NCBI RefSeq assembly: GCF_004000945.1
Contig: NZ_BIMF01000007.1
Coordinates: 124,001-188,000 of the forward strand
From: Paenibacillus lautus NBRC 15380
GTDB lineage: Bacteria > Bacillota > Bacilli > Paenibacillales > Paenibacillaceae
Direction of reading: 5' to 3'
DNA length: 64,000 nt
In this document: piece by piece, positions 62,816-64,000 of the stretch
How positions within the stretch are numbered: position 1 is the first letter of the stretch
Layout of the letters: every line of letters starts with the position of its first letter
Translations under genes and position numbers: made by a program
The notes under the pieces: model-generated
Database searches by the model: none
Told to the model about the DNA's origin: nothing
Seen by the model: only the letters and a program-made list of their open reading frames with translations

Positions 62816-62850
62816 AAAAAGCGATGAGAATTTTACCCTCATCGCTTTTT
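62816..62850 (+). terminator. Rho-independent terminator
   Basis: AAAAAGCGATGAG (62816-62828) and CTCATCGCTTTTT (62838-62850) form a perfect 13-bp stem. A CCTAACGGAGACGATGGTTC block related to the TAACGGG repeat lies just before it at about 62741. Confidence 0.92.
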
Positions 62851-62869
62851 GCGTTACTAAAACTAGACT

Positions 62870-63001
62870 GTAACAGCAAATCCTCTTACCGGAGCATATT
62901 GGACTCTATTCCTTGGCGGCATCGAATTTCTTCAAGGATTCGGCTCGACGAATGTTAAAGATATAGCAAATACAGATCGTGTAAACGGAGAAGCCTCCTG
63001 A
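62870..63001 (+). pseudogene. Unidentified open remnant
   Basis: A 43-codon frame reads VTANPLTGAYWTLFLGGIEF then LQGFGSTNVKDIANTDRVNG and stops. It looks protein-like (hydrophobic then polar) but has no start and I do not recognise it. The bases 63002-63232 show nothing supportable. Confidence 0.3.
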
Positions 63002-63232
63002 ATATCGACTTGATTAGGTTTTGTCGAATTCGTTCGGAAACAGCCCCTGTTCACGGTTAGGACAGTCAGAGAAGAAGGGAGTTTCAATAATGCGCTGTTT
63101 GGGGATATGGCTAGCTGCAAACGCTACGATTGAGACATCTTTCATCTAATCCTTCAATAATGTCAAAGCTTTTTTGGCCGACATCCCCGGAACCCCAGTT
63201 TCACAGATTGTCTTTGCGGCCATTACTAGCGA

Positions 63233-63823
63233 TCAGATGTTCTGACCACCCGAGACTTTGATTCTCTGCGCATTAACCCAGCGATTCTCGGACCCAAGTA
63301 GGTTGGCGACTGCGGGACCAATGTCGTCGGGTACACCGACTCGACCAAGGGCAGTCATCGCGGCAAACGTGTCATTGTAAGCAGGCATGTCGCGAACGGA
63401 ACCTCCTAGAAAATCGGTTTCGATTGCTCCAGGTGCAATGGTATTAGCGGTGATACCGCGGTGACCAAGTTCTTTGGCCATATAGATGGTTAGAATCTCC
63501 ACCGCCCCCTTTGCGGCAGAATAGGCGGAGAATCCGGGAAAGGAGACGCGAGTGAGGCCCGATGAGAAGTTCACAATACGACCACCATCTGCAAAAAGCG
63601 GCAGAAGGGCCTGAGTCAAGAAAAATACGCCTTTGACGTGTACATTAAACAGGCCGTCGAACTGAGCTTCTGTAGTTTCGGCATAGTCTATCATTTCTCC
63701 GTGGCCGGCATTATTCACCAGATGATTGAAAGTGTTGCTATCCCAAGTAGACCGCAGGGTCGAACGAACTGTCTCAACAAAGGCCGGAAAGCCGGCAATG
63801 TTTCCAACAATGATTAATACAAA
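63233..63823 (-). pseudogene. Short-chain dehydrogenase lacking its N-terminus
   Basis: The minus strand encodes about 195 residues of a classical SDR: HLVNNAGHGEMIDYAETTEA (NNAG), GGRIVNFSSGLTRVSFPGFS, AYSAAKGAVEILTIYMAKEL (catalytic YxxxK) and ITANTIAPGAIETDF (PG motif), ending QRIKVSGGQNI. The glycine-rich TGxxxGIG cofactor loop and about 60 residues are gone: upstream of about 63823 similarity stops and a hairpin and dispersed palindrome begin. A GTG at 63716 would give only a truncated protein without cofactor binding. Confidence 0.85.
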
Positions 63824-63828
63824 AACCG

Positions 63829-63855
63829 GAGAACGGTAGATACCACCGTTCTCGG
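63829..63855. terminator. Hairpin at the truncation point
   Basis: GAGAACGGT (63830-63838) and ACCGTTCTC (63846-63854) form a perfect 9-bp stem between the truncated dehydrogenase and the palindromic repeat. There is no T-run. Confidence 0.6.
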
Positions 63856-63857
63856 GG

Positions 63858-63942
63858 GTACAAGTTCTTGTCCCGAGCCTAGGACAAGAACTTGTACCTA
63901 TTACCGTAATGGAGAAGAACTTGGTCCGATTACCGATTTGGC
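63858..63942. repeat. Dispersed palindromic element, full copy 3
   Basis: GGTACAAGTTCTTGTCC (63858-63874) and GGACAAGAACTTGTACC (63883-63899) are a perfect 17-bp inverted repeat with an 8-base loop. The tail ATTACCG...GGTCCGATTACCGATT follows. Confidence 0.9.
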
Positions 63943-63974
63943 ATATATCTAATTAGAATTCAACAGCTATTTCA

Positions 63975-63990
63975 TTAAGCTAACGGGCAG
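63975..63990. repeat. TTAAGCTAACGGGCAG box at window end
   Basis: Identical to the boxes at 57201 and 60723. Here it follows a full palindromic element by about 30 bases, the same order as in the composite copy at 38585. Confidence 0.8.
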
Positions 63991-64000
63991 TTTTGAATAA

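Noticed and set aside
1..64000. CRISPR arrays, prophage, integrases or intact insertion sequences
   Set aside because: No regular spaced repeats, transposase or integrase frames were seen.

Overview
The window looks like a chromosomal segment of a Paenibacillus-type bacterium (Bacillota, Paenibacillaceae). I infer this from three things: LplA/LplB/YtcP-style carbohydrate importers paired with membrane-anchored AraC regulators or a YesM/YesN-like two-component pair; strong GGAGG ribosome sites with frequent ATG, GTG and TTG starts; and many small Bacillota accessory families (DUF1048, DinB, HxlR, DUF2785, DUF2268, VOC). No rRNA genes, intact tRNA, prophage, intact insertion sequence or CRISPR array is visible.

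Layout. 1-5855: end of a sugar ABC importer, its binding lipoprotein, a GH130-like enzyme and a convergent membrane AraC regulator. 5886-9460: a zone of broken genes (LysR, polysaccharide deacetylase, methyltransferase, ArsR) around one intact enolase-superfamily enzyme. 9753-24499: a rhamnogalacturonan-type pectin-use locus with two permeases, a binding lipoprotein, a membrane AraC regulator, a YetA/PcRGLX-like protein, a YesU-like protein, a PL11 rhamnogalacturonan lyase, a deacetylase and a VCBS/FG-GAP propeller protein. The enzymes lack signal peptides, so import of oligosaccharides followed by cytoplasmic breakdown is the simplest reading.

24500-43410: accessory 'small operon' territory. 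It holds a PadR scar with two DUF1048 genes, a quinone-reductase/HxlR pair, AraC plus PhyH dioxygenase, HxlR with NmrA-like and DUF2269 genes, a nucleotidyltransferase, a TipA-like MerR autoregulated with a DUF2268 protease, two DinB proteins (one frameshifted), an SRPBCC protein, a MurF-like ligase without its N-terminal domain, and an AAA ATPase/TPR membrane pair. 43650-45760 is a run of broken genes (PhnA-like, alpha/beta hydrolase, large secreted propeller protein). 46545-49216: a class I c-di-GMP riboswitch upstream of a truncated non-ribosomal peptide synthetase (half condensation plus complete adenylation domain, no carrier domain).

49812-57055: a third sugar importer (binding protein and two permeases, minus strand) divergent from its histidine kinase/response regulator pair. 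57280-64000: DUF2785, VOC, DUF4267, DUF6220 and DoxX membrane genes, an AraC regulator, a decayed tRNA-Ala, and several gene fragments.

Three themes connect the accessory part. (1) A family of intergenic palindromes (GTACAAGTTCTTGTCC inverted repeats, TTAAGCTAACGGG boxes, hairpins ending in TGTTTCAAT) recurs many times and often sits beside truncated genes. (2) A CTTACTTnnAAGTAAG palindrome recurs in front of an HxlR gene and two stress-type membrane/NAD genes, suggesting one small regulon. (3) At least thirteen genes are broken by internal deletions or frameshifts, so the region is either actively decaying or, for the single-base lesions, affected by sequencing error.
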